Assembly: GCF_035013165.1 (NCBI RefSeq)
Contig: NZ_JAYGJQ010000001.1
Span: 1,054,001-1,118,000 of the forward strand
DNA: 64,000 nt
Direction of reading: 5' to 3'
Source of the DNA: Bacteriovorax sp. PP10
Lineage (GTDB): Bacteria > Bdellovibrionota > Bacteriovoracia > Bacteriovoracales > Bacteriovoracaceae
In this document: positions 8,063-17,152 of the stretch, in pieces
Layout: each line of letters opens with the position of its first letter
Numbering within the stretch: position 1 is the first letter of the stretch
Made by a program: the position numbers and the translations under genes
Notes under the pieces: model-generated
Told to the model about the DNA's origin: nothing
Database searches by the model: none
What the model saw: the letters and a program-made list of their open reading frames with translations, nothing else

Positions 8063-9089
8063 GTCTTAAAAGTTCACTGTGCAAGGTCGCATTAAACTTA
8101 CGACTTTGGGTTATGTAGACGTGATCAATATAATACTCATCTTCAAGAAATTCGTTATCAACGCCATCAACTTTACTTCCGTGAATTTCCATTACATTGG
8201 CCAGCGTTTTATTCTTAGACGTCTGATAAAAGTTAAATGACTTGCCAATATTTTCTTTATTTTTAATTTGAAAAACTGATTCAGTAGACATGATTTTATT
8301 TTTGATGAATGTATGTGCTTTCGGTACTGGGTCCAGAGTGATGAGTGAATCAATAAAAAGATTGGATTTTCCAGTGAAGAAATTTGTAAAGTTGATAGCA
8401 TCAACTCCTCCATTGCTATATCCAGAAACTAATGTTTTTGGCATTCTCAAATCAGGATAAGCTTCATTGACAGCTTTTAAGTCTTTTTGGATTTGAGTGT
8501 AACAGGCCTTTGCATTATCTATACCTGTATACCCATCTGTCCCACTTCCACTATAATAATAGAATTCAATATCTCTCTTCCAGCTATATACCTTTTCAGC
8601 TTTTCTAATACTTTTTCCATTTTCGTCATCTAGACGATAGTTGGCGGCATTATCATTGAGATAATCTCTGGCCCATTCAAGAACATTTATACCTGTAGGA
8701 ACTAAACCTGACGGTTCATTACCAATAACGTTGACTGCATTCAGTTTATTTTTTGCCTTTTCTGGTACATAGTTTCCATAGCCATCAAAATAAAAATAAA
8801 CGACTTTCGGAAGATTGATTTTAATATTCTGGCCTTTACATAAATTTTCATAGAGAGCAGTCTTCCAGCTTAAATCAAGGCAACCAAAAAGATACTTCTT
8901 GTTGTCCCCACTGGATTGAATCATTTCTTTATTAACTCGGTCGTAAACCATATCGACCCAGCCGTACTTTTTAACTTTCTCAATTCTTTTTTGATCAGCG
9001 ACATAATCCTTACAGAAGTCCTGATTTGTGGACTGTGCATAGCTCTGGAAGGCCATAATCGATAAAGCTGTAAAAATGAAAGTTTTCAT
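8052..9089 (-). CDS. exported protein with lipase-like GYSNGG motif
   Basis: A secreted protein: signal peptide MKTFIFTALSIMAFQSYAQS, then about 325 residues. I do not recognise a precise family, but a GYSNGG motif (near residue 220) matches the nucleophile elbow G-x-S-x-G of alpha/beta hydrolases. It is preceded by a predicted strand (PKTLVS) and followed by SLITLDPVP, which resembles the strand and acid residue after the elbow in lipases; a late HVYITQSRKFNATLHSELLRL could hold the His. Start at the ATG at 9089 gives a clean signal peptide. Lipase/esterase function is an inference. Confidence 0.7.
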   Translation of the reverse strand: MKTFIFTALSIMAFQSYAQSTNQDFCKDYVADQKRIEKVKKYGWVDMVYDRVNKEMIQSSGDNKKYLFGCLDLSWKTALYENLCKGQNIKINLPKVVYFYFDGYGNYVPEKAKNKLNAVNVIGNEPSGLVPTGINVLEWARDYLNDNAANYRLDDENGKSIRKAEKVYSWKRDIEFYYYSGSGTDGYTGIDNAKACYTQIQKDLKAVNEAYPDLRMPKTLVSGYSNGGVDAINFTNFFTGKSNLFIDSLITLDPVPKAHTFIKNKIMSTESVFQIKNKENIGKSFNFYQTSKNKTLANVMEIHGSKVDGVDNEFLEDEYYIDHVYITQSRKFNATLHSELLRLMD

Positions 9090-9180
9090 ATGCAACATGA
9101 AGCAATATAAAGGCCAGCTTCCAATACCTGAAATTAACTAATTTCCCTCTAAAAAAGGGGTTTTAAATGCGTTTAAACTT

Positions 9181-9209
9181 TAGACACATGCTTAAAAACT
9201 GGCGATAAT
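9181..9209 (+). promoter_or_regulatory. probable sigma-70 promoter of xseA, leaderless arrangement
   Basis: TAGACA, 17-base spacer, GATAAT. The -10 box ends 8 bases before the xseA ATG, so transcription would begin at or within a base or two of the start codon. No Shine-Dalgarno sequence is seen. Confidence 0.5.
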
Positions 9210-9217
9210 CATTCCCA

Positions 9218-10510
9218 ATGAGCTTAGAAGTTAAAAATGTCACCCAAATCGTGGGACAAATCAAAAATTTACTGGAATCAGAATTCACCAATGTTTCAAT
9301 TGAAGGGGAGATTAGTAACCTGTCTCTTTCATCAGCAGGCCACTGGTATTTTACTCTTTCAGATAAAGACTCATCTTTAAGTGCTGCCCTTTTTAAAATG
9401 GACGCTCTTAGAAACCCTTTAATGAAAACCATTAAAGATGGATCGAAAGTTATCGTCGTCGGAGACATTAGTGTTTATCCAAAACGCGGAACTTTCCAGG
9501 TCATCGTTAAAAGAATCGTTCCAGTTGGTGTGGGTGATTTAAAAGAGCAGTTTGAAAAATTAAAAAGAAAACTAGCGAGCGAAGGTCTTTTTGATATTGA
9601 TAGAAAAAAGCCAATTCCCGCTATGCCTAAACGTGTAGCGATCATTACAGCTCAAAGAGGGGCCGCTCTTCAGGATTTCATTAATATTTATAAGCGCCGT
9701 TCAATTTGGATGGACCTGCTTGTGATCCCTGCCGTTGTTCAAGGGGCAGATGCTCCAAGATCAATCAGATCAGCACTTCACAATGTTATTAAATACTCTC
9801 TAGAAGCTGAACCAGCACAGAAGATTGACCTGATCGTTATCGCCCGTGGTGGTGGAAGTTTAGAAGATCTATGGGCCTTCAATGATGAAGGACTTGCTTA
9901 CGATATTTTCAACTGTCCAATTCCTACTATCAGCGCCATTGGACATGAAGTGGATTTTTCTATCTCAGACTTTGTGGCCGACCTGCGTGCAGAAACTCCT
10001 TCAGCAGCAGCTGAGCTGGTGACGAGTTCTCAAACGATGATTAAAGAGAAGATGGTGACGCTTAAAGGTCGTTTAAAGAATGTTATGACGATCAGGATGA
10101 GCCGTTTTGAGAATAGATTAAAAAATGCCCACCCTCATACTATTTTAAATATTATTTTAAAGAACCTGGCATCACTTCAGAGAAGACTTTCTCGTTGTGA
10201 CATTCAAAGACGATTGCATGAATTAACTAACATTCACCAGTTTTACTTAGAGCTCGATGAAAACCTTTTACGCATGCAACAGATCATAAAAGAGAAAATC
10301 AAAGACTGGCGCCATCAGATTGAAAAGTCTCATGACGTTTTAAAAGCACTTAATCCAAAAAATGTACTGGAGAGAGGCTATGGGTATCTGGAAACAGATA
10401 AGGGCCATGTTGTAGGCTCTACTGCCGATTTCGATAAACTTCCTAAGTCGGCTTCACTTAACATCCATTTTCATGATGGTAAGAGAAAAGTAAAATCAGA
10501 TGAAGTCTAA
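9218..10510 (+). CDS. xseA: exodeoxyribonuclease VII large subunit
   Basis: The N-terminal OB-fold (about 1-105, with EGEISNLSLSSAGHWYFTLSDKD and FQVIVKRIVPVGVGDL) and the catalytic region with IARGGGSLEDLWAFND, GHEVDFSISDFVADLRAETPSAAAELV are textbook XseA. A coiled-coil stretch follows, then the short C-terminal ERGYGYL segment. Exo VII degrades single-stranded DNA in the cytoplasm and takes part in repair. Length 430 is normal. The small subunit gene xseB, often next door, is not in this window. The last 11 bases overlap the next gene. Confidence 0.96.
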   Translation: MSLEVKNVTQIVGQIKNLLESEFTNVSIEGEISNLSLSSAGHWYFTLSDKDSSLSAALFKMDALRNPLMKTIKDGSKVIVVGDISVYPKRGTFQVIVKRIVPVGVGDLKEQFEKLKRKLASEGLFDIDRKKPIPAMPKRVAIITAQRGAALQDFINIYKRRSIWMDLLVIPAVVQGADAPRSIRSALHNVIKYSLEAEPAQKIDLIVIARGGGSLEDLWAFNDEGLAYDIFNCPIPTISAIGHEVDFSISDFVADLRAETPSAAAELVTSSQTMIKEKMVTLKGRLKNVMTIRMSRFENRLKNAHPHTILNIILKNLASLQRRLSRCDIQRRLHELTNIHQFYLELDENLLRMQQIIKEKIKDWRHQIEKSHDVLKALNPKNVLERGYGYLETDKGHVVGSTADFDKLPKSASLNIHFHDGKRKVKSDEV

Positions 10511-12152
10511 GTCAAAAACCAAAATTCAATTCGTGGTTGATCCTAACTTAATTGCAAAGGATCAATCTGAGCTTTTGGTCCGCGTCCTTCAAGAAGAAAA
10601 AATTAAATTCTCAAGCAATGCTCAAGATATCGATGATTTTACACCGGTACTTTTTTTCATGGAAAAAAGGAACCTTCGAAAAGTCAGCCGTTTCAAAAAT
10701 AAGATGATTGTTCTTCCTTCTCTTGAAAGTGGAGACAACCTTGCTTCTTCGGCCATTAACTTTAGTTCATACGAAGAGATTGCTCATTTTATTGATAAGT
10801 TCTTCTGGGCAGAAAAACATCTGCAGATTCAAGAGCGCTTAAAAGAAAGTGAAAGATTTTATGAAGTCATTAAAAGCTATCTGGAAGAGTTAAGTCTTAA
10901 GGCCAATGAAGTAGAGTCAAAAAAAGTTTTTGAATCATTATTAGAGTTAGAGATGCTTCTTTTGCAAGAAGAGTCAGCTGATAACTGGAATACTCATTTT
11001 AAAAGTTTTTTAAAAAAGAACTCTGAGATCCAAAACGTCATGTTACTTAAGTCTGAGAATTTATCAGATGACGATTATCCGGTAGATGAAAACGTTTTAA
11101 TTTTTAAGCTTCCATTGGAAGATTATTATTTATATCTAAAGTTTAAAAATTTTGACGTGAAAAAAGACGCTGAGTTTGTCGATTTACTTCTGACTACTTG
11201 CCTGCGCACCCTTCAAATTCTTGATCAGAAGCTAGTTAAGAGTGACGGTGAAATTGATTTCTGGAAAAAGATCTTTTCTAAAATCCCGTACCCAATGTCG
11301 ATTATTTCAAGTCTGGGAGATTTGTTAATCTACAATGAATCTTTTGCTAAAATTGGAATTCTTCCAAAAGAATGTCTGCGTTTTAAAGATCATGATAGCG
11401 CTGAGATTTATCAGAACTATTACAAAATCAGACGAATAGATTTTCCTATCAATCTGATCCAGGTTTCTTATTTCGTTTTTTATACTTCCGAAAAAGATCA
11501 AATCCAAAAAACAGGAGAGAAGGTTTCGAAGAAATCTTCAGGTGTAGATGACCTGGGAATTATTTCAAGCTCAATCGCTCACGAGTTAAATAACCCTCTT
11601 GCAGGTATCTTGGCGGCACTATCACTTTTATCATTGGAAGATGACTGGTCTCCAGATGCTCTTTCAGATTTAGAAGATATGAAAAGTGGAGCAAAAAGAT
11701 GTAAGGAACTGGTTGAGATTTTCTTAGGATTCTCCAAGTTTTCTCCGACGGCCAACTCTCGAGTTTCAATTAAGGGCTCACTTGATCAGGCCATTAATCT
11801 TCTGCGCTTTAGAATGATTGAATCGAATTTAAGATTAGAGATGAAGTATTCACCGACTTTGGAGAATTTTTCTCATCAGATTAATGCTTCCATTATGTCG
11901 ATGATTCTCTACCTTCTTTGTAGTGAATTGATGACGGCCTTTGCTCACCATCGTCTTGTGACAATGAGCCAGCATGGGGTTTTATCAGGAGAAGTTTTAG
12001 AATTTTCAAATCAGATCATTTTAAAGCTTGATGATGAATTCGAATATGAAGATAAGATCGCTCAATCAAAACTGATTCAACACTTACTTATCTTCGAAAA
12101 ACTCGAAATCAATTTCTTGAAACAAGAAATCCGCTTAATTTATCGTTCTTAA
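10500..12152 (+). CDS. histidine-kinase-like protein without a recognisable ATPase domain
   Basis: Translation probably couples to xseA (11-base overlap). The N-terminal 110 residues look like a receiver-like fold without clear phosphoacceptor motifs; a GAF-like region (about 130-245) and a PAS-like region (about 255-335, IPYPMSIISSLGDLLIYNESF) follow. A clear HisKA box contains His361 (SSSIAHELNNPLAGILAALS). After it, the usual catalytic HATPase_c motifs (N box Asn, D-x-G, G-T-G-L-G) cannot be found in the last 140 residues; only CSELMTAFAH loosely occupies the N-box place. It could be a dimerising phosphoacceptor served by another kinase, or a decayed kinase. No TM segment is seen, so it is cytoplasmic. 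Confidence 0.75.
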   Translation: MKSKSKTKIQFVVDPNLIAKDQSELLVRVLQEEKIKFSSNAQDIDDFTPVLFFMEKRNLRKVSRFKNKMIVLPSLESGDNLASSAINFSSYEEIAHFIDKFFWAEKHLQIQERLKESERFYEVIKSYLEELSLKANEVESKKVFESLLELEMLLLQEESADNWNTHFKSFLKKNSEIQNVMLLKSENLSDDDYPVDENVLIFKLPLEDYYLYLKFKNFDVKKDAEFVDLLLTTCLRTLQILDQKLVKSDGEIDFWKKIFSKIPYPMSIISSLGDLLIYNESFAKIGILPKECLRFKDHDSAEIYQNYYKIRRIDFPINLIQVSYFVFYTSEKDQIQKTGEKVSKKSSGVDDLGIISSSIAHELNNPLAGILAALSLLSLEDDWSPDALSDLEDMKSGAKRCKELVEIFLGFSKFSPTANSRVSIKGSLDQAINLLRFRMIESNLRLEMKYSPTLENFSHQINASIMSMILYLLCSELMTAFAHHRLVTMSQHGVLSGEVLEFSNQIILKLDDEFEYEDKIAQSKLIQHLLIFEKLEINFLKQEIRLIYRS

Positions 12153-13460
12153 TTAAAGATATAAATGAGGGAAGTCGTAGGCATTTGGATTTTCTGCCAT
12201 AAACGTCTCGATAGGATCTTTTAAATCCGGATTCGCAATCTTAGCTGCCTGACGATCAATCATCAGGAAGTCTCTCTTGGTCTTTAAGTACTGAACCAGA
12301 AAATTGTTAATCATTGGGTTAAGGTGATCTTTTTTCATCTTCCCTTGGCCCATACGAGCACTTTTAGAGTTGATGTATTGAACCAGCTTATTTTGGTGAG
12401 TAGGGTAGCGAAATACCAGCTCAAGCTTCTGGTGAAGTGACTTTAAAGGGAAGATTACATACTGCTCAGGAATCAAGTGATTTAAAACGATGAAGTCCGA
12501 AGGCATTTCATCCATATTGTGATGGTCGATGAGCGTTTCATCCATTCCATTGAACTCACATAACTTTTTAATCGTTTCAATTTCAAGAGGAGCACTGATC
12601 TTTGAGAAGTACGAAGACATCTCAATCAGACCTTGAAAATAAGGGCCAACCAGTTTCAGTGTTAAAATCTCATAAGGGATCGATCTGATTTTTTCAGCGA
12701 TATACTTCATTTCTTCGGCCGTTCCATGAGAAGGCATTGAAAAAAGCACCACTCCTTCAAGACCTTTTAGAGTGACTAAAAAAGGTGAAGTTAAAGTCGT
12801 GATCTGCTCGATAATCGCATCGAGAGGCATATCTTTTTTGAAGTTGATTCTATCTAATTCAAACTTATTTTTTGGATAATAAAGGCTGTTTACCTTTGAA
12901 ATTTTCTTATGAATGAAGATTGAAAGGTACTTAAGTAGTAGTTCTGCCGACGCCATCGCATCGTCTAGCGCTCTATGGGCCTTCTGGTGTTGAAGGTCGA
13001 AGATCTTACTCATGTAGTTCAAGTTCGAACTCAGAAGGTTAGGGATCATGTATTTGGTCATCAGATACGTGCAAATGGACTTATTAGTCAGTTCCGGGCG
13101 ATCCATACGTCTTAGGACGGAATTGAAGAAAGGCACGTCAAATGACGTATTATGGGCCACCAGGATGGCGTCTCCCATAAACTCTAAAATCTCATCCATA
13201 ACCTCTTCAATGAGAGGGGCATCCGTCACGTCAGCGTCTTTAATGCTGGTTAATTTCTGGATAAATTCCGGGATATGCATATCAGGCTTAATCAGGAAGC
13301 TTTTCTGATCGACAATCTTTAGTTCTTTAATTTTGATTAAACCAATCTCGATAATCTTATCGTGCTGATGATTTCCGCCAGTTGTTTCAAGATCGAAAAC
13401 ACAGAATGTAAGGGAGTGAAGAAGGTCGTACGAGGGCGTCTTTGGGAAATTCGTTGTCAT
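12153..13460 (-). CDS. DnaQ-like DEDDh 3'-5' exonuclease
   Basis: The N-terminal 180 residues carry the DEDDh exonuclease motifs: Exo I FCVFDLETTGGNHQHDKIIE, Exo II VAHNTSFDVPFFNSVLRR, and Exo III HRALDDAMASAELL. This is the epsilon/PolC proofreading type fold. The C-terminal 250 residues are not recognised and make it much longer than DnaQ (about 240). Similar long DnaQ-fold proteins occur as stand-alone exonucleases. ATG 13460 is preferred because AAGGAT lies 7 bases upstream; an earlier ATG at 13505 would add 15 residues. Its stop codon directly abuts the stop of the convergent kinase-like gene. Confidence 0.85.
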   Translation of the reverse strand: MTTNFPKTPSYDLLHSLTFCVFDLETTGGNHQHDKIIEIGLIKIKELKIVDQKSFLIKPDMHIPEFIQKLTSIKDADVTDAPLIEEVMDEILEFMGDAILVAHNTSFDVPFFNSVLRRMDRPELTNKSICTYLMTKYMIPNLLSSNLNYMSKIFDLQHQKAHRALDDAMASAELLLKYLSIFIHKKISKVNSLYYPKNKFELDRINFKKDMPLDAIIEQITTLTSPFLVTLKGLEGVVLFSMPSHGTAEEMKYIAEKIRSIPYEILTLKLVGPYFQGLIEMSSYFSKISAPLEIETIKKLCEFNGMDETLIDHHNMDEMPSDFIVLNHLIPEQYVIFPLKSLHQKLELVFRYPTHQNKLVQYINSKSARMGQGKMKKDHLNPMINNFLVQYLKTKRDFLMIDRQAAKIANPDLKDPIETFMAENPNAYDFPHLYL

Positions 13461-13510
13461 GAGTGCATCCTTATTCGAACATTCGTCCGAGTAGTTTAGA
13501 CTCAAGTCTA

Positions 13511-13539
13511 ATAAAAAAAGGCCCCTTCGTAAAGGGGCC
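13511..13539 (-). terminator. Rho-independent terminator
   Basis: A GGCCCCTT / AAGGGGCC hairpin (13520-13539) is followed, reading on the minus strand, by a run of T (13513-13519). It ends the L,D-transpeptidase transcript just upstream of the exonuclease gene. Confidence 0.85.
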
Positions 13540-13569
13540 CTTAAAGTGTCTATGAAATTTTAAAGCTAA

Positions 13570-15042
13570 TTATCTGTTTAAGTTCTTGATGTCCATCCAC
13601 GGAGGAGTCTCTTCATCTTCGAAACCAGAGAAATCAAGTTTCACTTTCGGGTGGTGGTATCCGTCTAAAATCCCAGCGTCTACATAGTAAACACCAGCTG
13701 ACATGTCTTTAGTATCAATCCCATAAACGTTTCCTTTACGACCAACTGATGCCTTAATTTTCCCCATTTTTTCACCTGGAGTATAAGCAATTGGAGTAGG
13801 AACTGAGTCTAATTGGTATGTACCAACTTCAAGAATCTGGTTAAGTGGACTCTTTGGATCAACGATCATATCGTTACCGTTTCTCTTTGCTGCCCAGTAC
13901 ATATCAGCTTCTGAACCGCTAACTCCAAGTGAAGCTAGTACTTCAGCACGGTCAGATCTCTGACCAGCTTTCTTAGTTAAGATATACTGCCACTGCTTGT
14001 TACCGTTGTATCCTGAAAGAGATGGATCTAATAAAGCTTCTTTTGCGTAAACTTTAACGATCGGAGTCCCTGTTTCAACAAGCTGTCTGATGAATGCGAT
14101 AGCTTCGTTGTTGTTTCTTGTACATCCAGAAGATCTTGGGTTTGAAACTACGTTCGTAACAAACTTCTTCGTTTTCTTGATGTATTCGTCTTTATCTTCA
14201 CCCCAACCAATAGTCCCGTGAGTCCATTGTCCGTATGGGTTTGGTGCTACGAAAGCAGCGTACCAACCGAAAGCTCCTCTCATTTTTCCTTCAGCATTTC
14301 CTTCAGCATCAAGAGGCATGAATTTATTTTTAAACCACTTGTTGAATCCCGCTCCCACTTCTGGAAGTCCTGGGTATCCATCTCTGTACCATGCAGGGTA
14401 ATGTCCACCAGCATCTTGATAGAACTTCGCCCATCCAGTTACGCGGTATGATCCAAGGATCGAACGACCCTTACCTTTATCTTCTTTTGGAAGGTTTACG
14501 TCTTCACCAACTACAACTTCAGTTTCCATAATCATCTTGCTTGGGCAAGAGTTATCAAGACATGCTCTTTCGTATACGCGAAGAGTTTCAGTTGCAACGT
14601 TTACTACTACGAAATATTTCCCTGTGAATTCTTTGTAATCTACTTCTTTGTTAGCAAGGAATTCGCGAACAACGTAGTACTTTTCAGACTTCGTCATTGG
14701 GTTAACAGTTTTTAGGATTTCAACTTCAACGTATTTACCGTTAACAAGTTCACCAGTCACTAAACGAACTTTTTCGTTTAAGCTTAAAAGACCTAAAGTC
14801 TTCCCAGCGTCTTCTGGAGTTGAACGAACTCTTAATCCGTTTGTAGCAACATATAGAACGTTTGCTTCAGACATCATTACTGGAGTAGTTCCTTCTGCAG
14901 TTTCTACACCTACGTCACCAGCAAGATCTAATGCCTTGTTGTTATCAGTGTTAAAGTCGTCTTGTGCGAATGCTTTAGACAGCATCATTGGTGAAATTGC
15001 CATGACTGACAAGATCATAAGTGGAGCGATGTGTTTTCTCAT
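13570..15042 (-). CDS. exported L,D-transpeptidase (YkuD) with SH3-like domain
   Basis: Signal peptide (about 1-26, ending SKAFAQDD), an SH3b-type domain (about 62-120, LYVATNGLRVRSTPEDAGKT), then a YkuD catalytic domain (about 140-335). The active-site region is HGTIGWGEDKDEY ... SSGCTRNNNEAI, where the Cys of SxGCxRxxN is the nucleophile. Such enzymes form 3-3 peptidoglycan cross-links or attach lipoproteins; Bdellovibrio-type predators carry many and use some to reshape the prey wall. A C-terminal 130-residue extension is of unknown role. The RBS GGGGGAAAT lies ahead of the ATG. Ends at a strong terminator; transcribed alone. Confidence 0.88.
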   Translation of the reverse strand: MRKHIAPLMILSVMAISPMMLSKAFAQDDFNTDNNKALDLAGDVGVETAEGTTPVMMSEANVLYVATNGLRVRSTPEDAGKTLGLLSLNEKVRLVTGELVNGKYVEVEILKTVNPMTKSEKYYVVREFLANKEVDYKEFTGKYFVVVNVATETLRVYERACLDNSCPSKMIMETEVVVGEDVNLPKEDKGKGRSILGSYRVTGWAKFYQDAGGHYPAWYRDGYPGLPEVGAGFNKWFKNKFMPLDAEGNAEGKMRGAFGWYAAFVAPNPYGQWTHGTIGWGEDKDEYIKKTKKFVTNVVSNPRSSGCTRNNNEAIAFIRQLVETGTPIVKVYAKEALLDPSLSGYNGNKQWQYILTKKAGQRSDRAEVLASLGVSGSEADMYWAAKRNGNDMIVDPKSPLNQILEVGTYQLDSVPTPIAYTPGEKMGKIKASVGRKGNVYGIDTKDMSAGVYYVDAGILDGYHHPKVKLDFSGFEDEETPPWMDIKNLNR

Positions 15043-15234
15043 TATTTCCCCCGTTGTTGGTTTTGAGATGTGATTGAAAGTGACCCCCTTTTAGTCTTAT
15101 CTGAGTTTTTTTCAACCCTAAAAGCTGATTGCCTGAAAAACTTACAGCCTAGAAAAAAATACACGACCCATTGTTAAACAAAAATTTAATTGGGAGAAGA
15201 GCTTCACTACTTAACTATATTTGGGGGGCCAATT

Positions 15235-16236
15235 ATGACAAAGACAATTTTGGGTACTATTGCTACGCTTGCGCTTTTATCTGCTTCTGCAATGTCTGCA
15301 GAAAGAAACTCATCTCTAGACAGAATGATGTACACAATCAATCCAGCTGTAACAGTTTCTGGACCTGTGTATCGTGACCAATCAGACGCTGCGACTAAAA
15401 ACGCATACGGAACTGAGCTTGTTCGCTTGATCTTAAAAGAAGCTAATAAACAAGCATCTCAATACCGTGAAGCTGGTGACATGAAAGCTTATTACGCAGT
15501 TCTTACTATGGCACTTACTGTTCCTATGCAAGAAGGTCTTTACATTCAATACCGTGGTGTTGATGGAGACGTATGTAACTCTGCTGCTAACAGCGGTGAG
15601 CTTGTTAAAAAAGGAAGCGAAACAAACTACAATATCTTTAACCAGTACTTCAAGACAGAAACTCCATTCTTTCCTAATTGTGAAGATCTTAAGACGAACA
15701 AGTTAACTCAAATCATCCGTGGTGGTGATGGTTCAGATCTTTCGATCATGCAAGTTAGTATCAGATGGCACTTTGATGATTTCCTAGCTCAGAAAAAATA
15801 TGAAAGTGTTGAACAAACTCTTCAATACGGAATTTCTCACTTAATGAAAGGATTTAACCCAGTTTACAGAAACGTGACAGACTACGAATGTCTAATGAAC
15901 GGTAAAAAAGGTGGATTATTCGGTAAAAAGAAGAAAGCTCAAAAAGAACTTAGCTACACTGACCTAATCCGTGGTGTATGGGCAGGACAATATAACTCAG
16001 GATCAATCACTAAAACTTGTCGTTTTGCTGATTCAAGCTCTCCATATAAAGGACACGATAAAGGATTCGAAAGAAATCTTAATAAGATCCTAGCTTTCAA
16101 CGGTGTTTTATCAGTTGATATGGTTGGGGATTTCAAGCTTGATAGTGACGTAGCTGCAGCTTTTAAAGAAGTTGTAGGAAACGTTCAAAACGGTACAAAT
16201 AATAACACAGCATTAAACGCAGTTTTATCTAAGTAA
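15235..16236 (+). CDS. exported protein, unknown function
   Basis: The ATG at 15235 follows a strong TTTGGGGGGCC ribosome site and begins a standard signal peptide (MTKTILGTIATLALLSASAMSAE). The mature part of about 310 residues is rich in Tyr and Lys and holds several Cys (for example GDVCNSAAN, FPNCEDLKT, DYECLMNGKKG, TKTCRFADS), suggesting disulfides. I do not recognise a domain. It lies 3 bases from the next gene, which is also exported, and both precede the polysaccharide deacetylase, so the three probably form one transcript acting in the envelope. Confidence 0.75.
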   Translation: MTKTILGTIATLALLSASAMSAERNSSLDRMMYTINPAVTVSGPVYRDQSDAATKNAYGTELVRLILKEANKQASQYREAGDMKAYYAVLTMALTVPMQEGLYIQYRGVDGDVCNSAANSGELVKKGSETNYNIFNQYFKTETPFFPNCEDLKTNKLTQIIRGGDGSDLSIMQVSIRWHFDDFLAQKKYESVEQTLQYGISHLMKGFNPVYRNVTDYECLMNGKKGGLFGKKKKAQKELSYTDLIRGVWAGQYNSGSITKTCRFADSSSPYKGHDKGFERNLNKILAFNGVLSVDMVGDFKLDSDVAAAFKEVVGNVQNGTNNNTALNAVLSK

Positions 16237-16239
16237 AAA

Positions 16240-17136
16240 ATGAAAAAAGTATTATTACCCATTTTATTTGTCATAGTAGTAGCAGGAGCGTGGTGGAATT
16301 TTTCACCGCGCTCTTCGTTTACAGCTCCAGAAGTCTCTTCTGCAGCAACATCCGCAGCGCCAATGAAATCTCCTGAAGAGATCGTGGCCGCAGACTATGA
16401 GAAGATCGCTAAGAATTTAAGCGCTAAAAACACATCTGGAGATGAGTGGAAGCAAATTAATAACTACTCACTCACTCCAGAAGCTCTTGTGACAAGCACA
16501 AATGCTAAAACGTATTTCAAAACAGCACAGTCTAATGTTCCGGATATCTTTTCTTGCTTAAAGAAAGATTTCTGTGGAATGGAAACTAGGGGCGAAAACG
16601 ACGCGTATTTTGATGATCAAAAAACGCCGGCCCACATTCTCTTGAACCGTAACTTAAAAATCATGAAAGAAAGTCTTAGAAAAGACGGATCACTTAAGTC
16701 TGAAGTGGACTGGGATCTAATGAAAGAACTTGCAACGTCAGGTTCAGATATGCTTTCAGTTGAAGCACTGGATATTATCCGTGAATTCGACAGTGAAAGT
16801 GTAAAAACAGATGAGTTAATTAAAGTGACTCAGAATCTTAAAGGACAAGCTAGGGCAGACGCTTTGGTTCGCCTTTCTAGAAAAAGTAATTCAACTGATA
16901 AAATTCTTCTTGCTAGTGAAGTGGAAGACATCTTTGCTAATCCTAATAACGATGCCAATACAGTTATTAGCGTATTGGAGAATTTAAGAAATATGAGCTT
17001 AGGGGCAAACGCTTCTCGCGCCTTATTCCACCTTTGCCGCTTTAAAGTGGCAGATGATCCACAAGATCGCAACTGGCTGATGATTAAAATGTTGGCCAAT
17101 AAAGTAAATAACGAATTCGAAAAAATGTGTAATTAA
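16240..17136 (+). CDS. membrane-anchored or exported helical protein, unknown function
   Basis: An N-terminal hydrophobic segment (MKKVLLPILFVIVVAGAWWNF) is a signal anchor or signal peptide, followed by an Ala/Ser-rich linker and a mostly helical domain. The second half (about 170-295: MLSVEALDIIREF, ADALVRLSRKS, VISVLENLRNMSLGANASRALFHL) resembles HEAT-like helical repeats, though this is a weak impression. It begins 3 bases after the previous stop and is followed 16 bases later by the deacetylase, consistent with a three-gene envelope operon. Confidence 0.7.
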   Translation: MKKVLLPILFVIVVAGAWWNFSPRSSFTAPEVSSAATSAAPMKSPEEIVAADYEKIAKNLSAKNTSGDEWKQINNYSLTPEALVTSTNAKTYFKTAQSNVPDIFSCLKKDFCGMETRGENDAYFDDQKTPAHILLNRNLKIMKESLRKDGSLKSEVDWDLMKELATSGSDMLSVEALDIIREFDSESVKTDELIKVTQNLKGQARADALVRLSRKSNSTDKILLASEVEDIFANPNNDANTVISVLENLRNMSLGANASRALFHLCRFKVADDPQDRNWLMIKMLANKVNNEFEKMCN

Positions 17137-17152
17137 TAATATGGAGTCTCTA

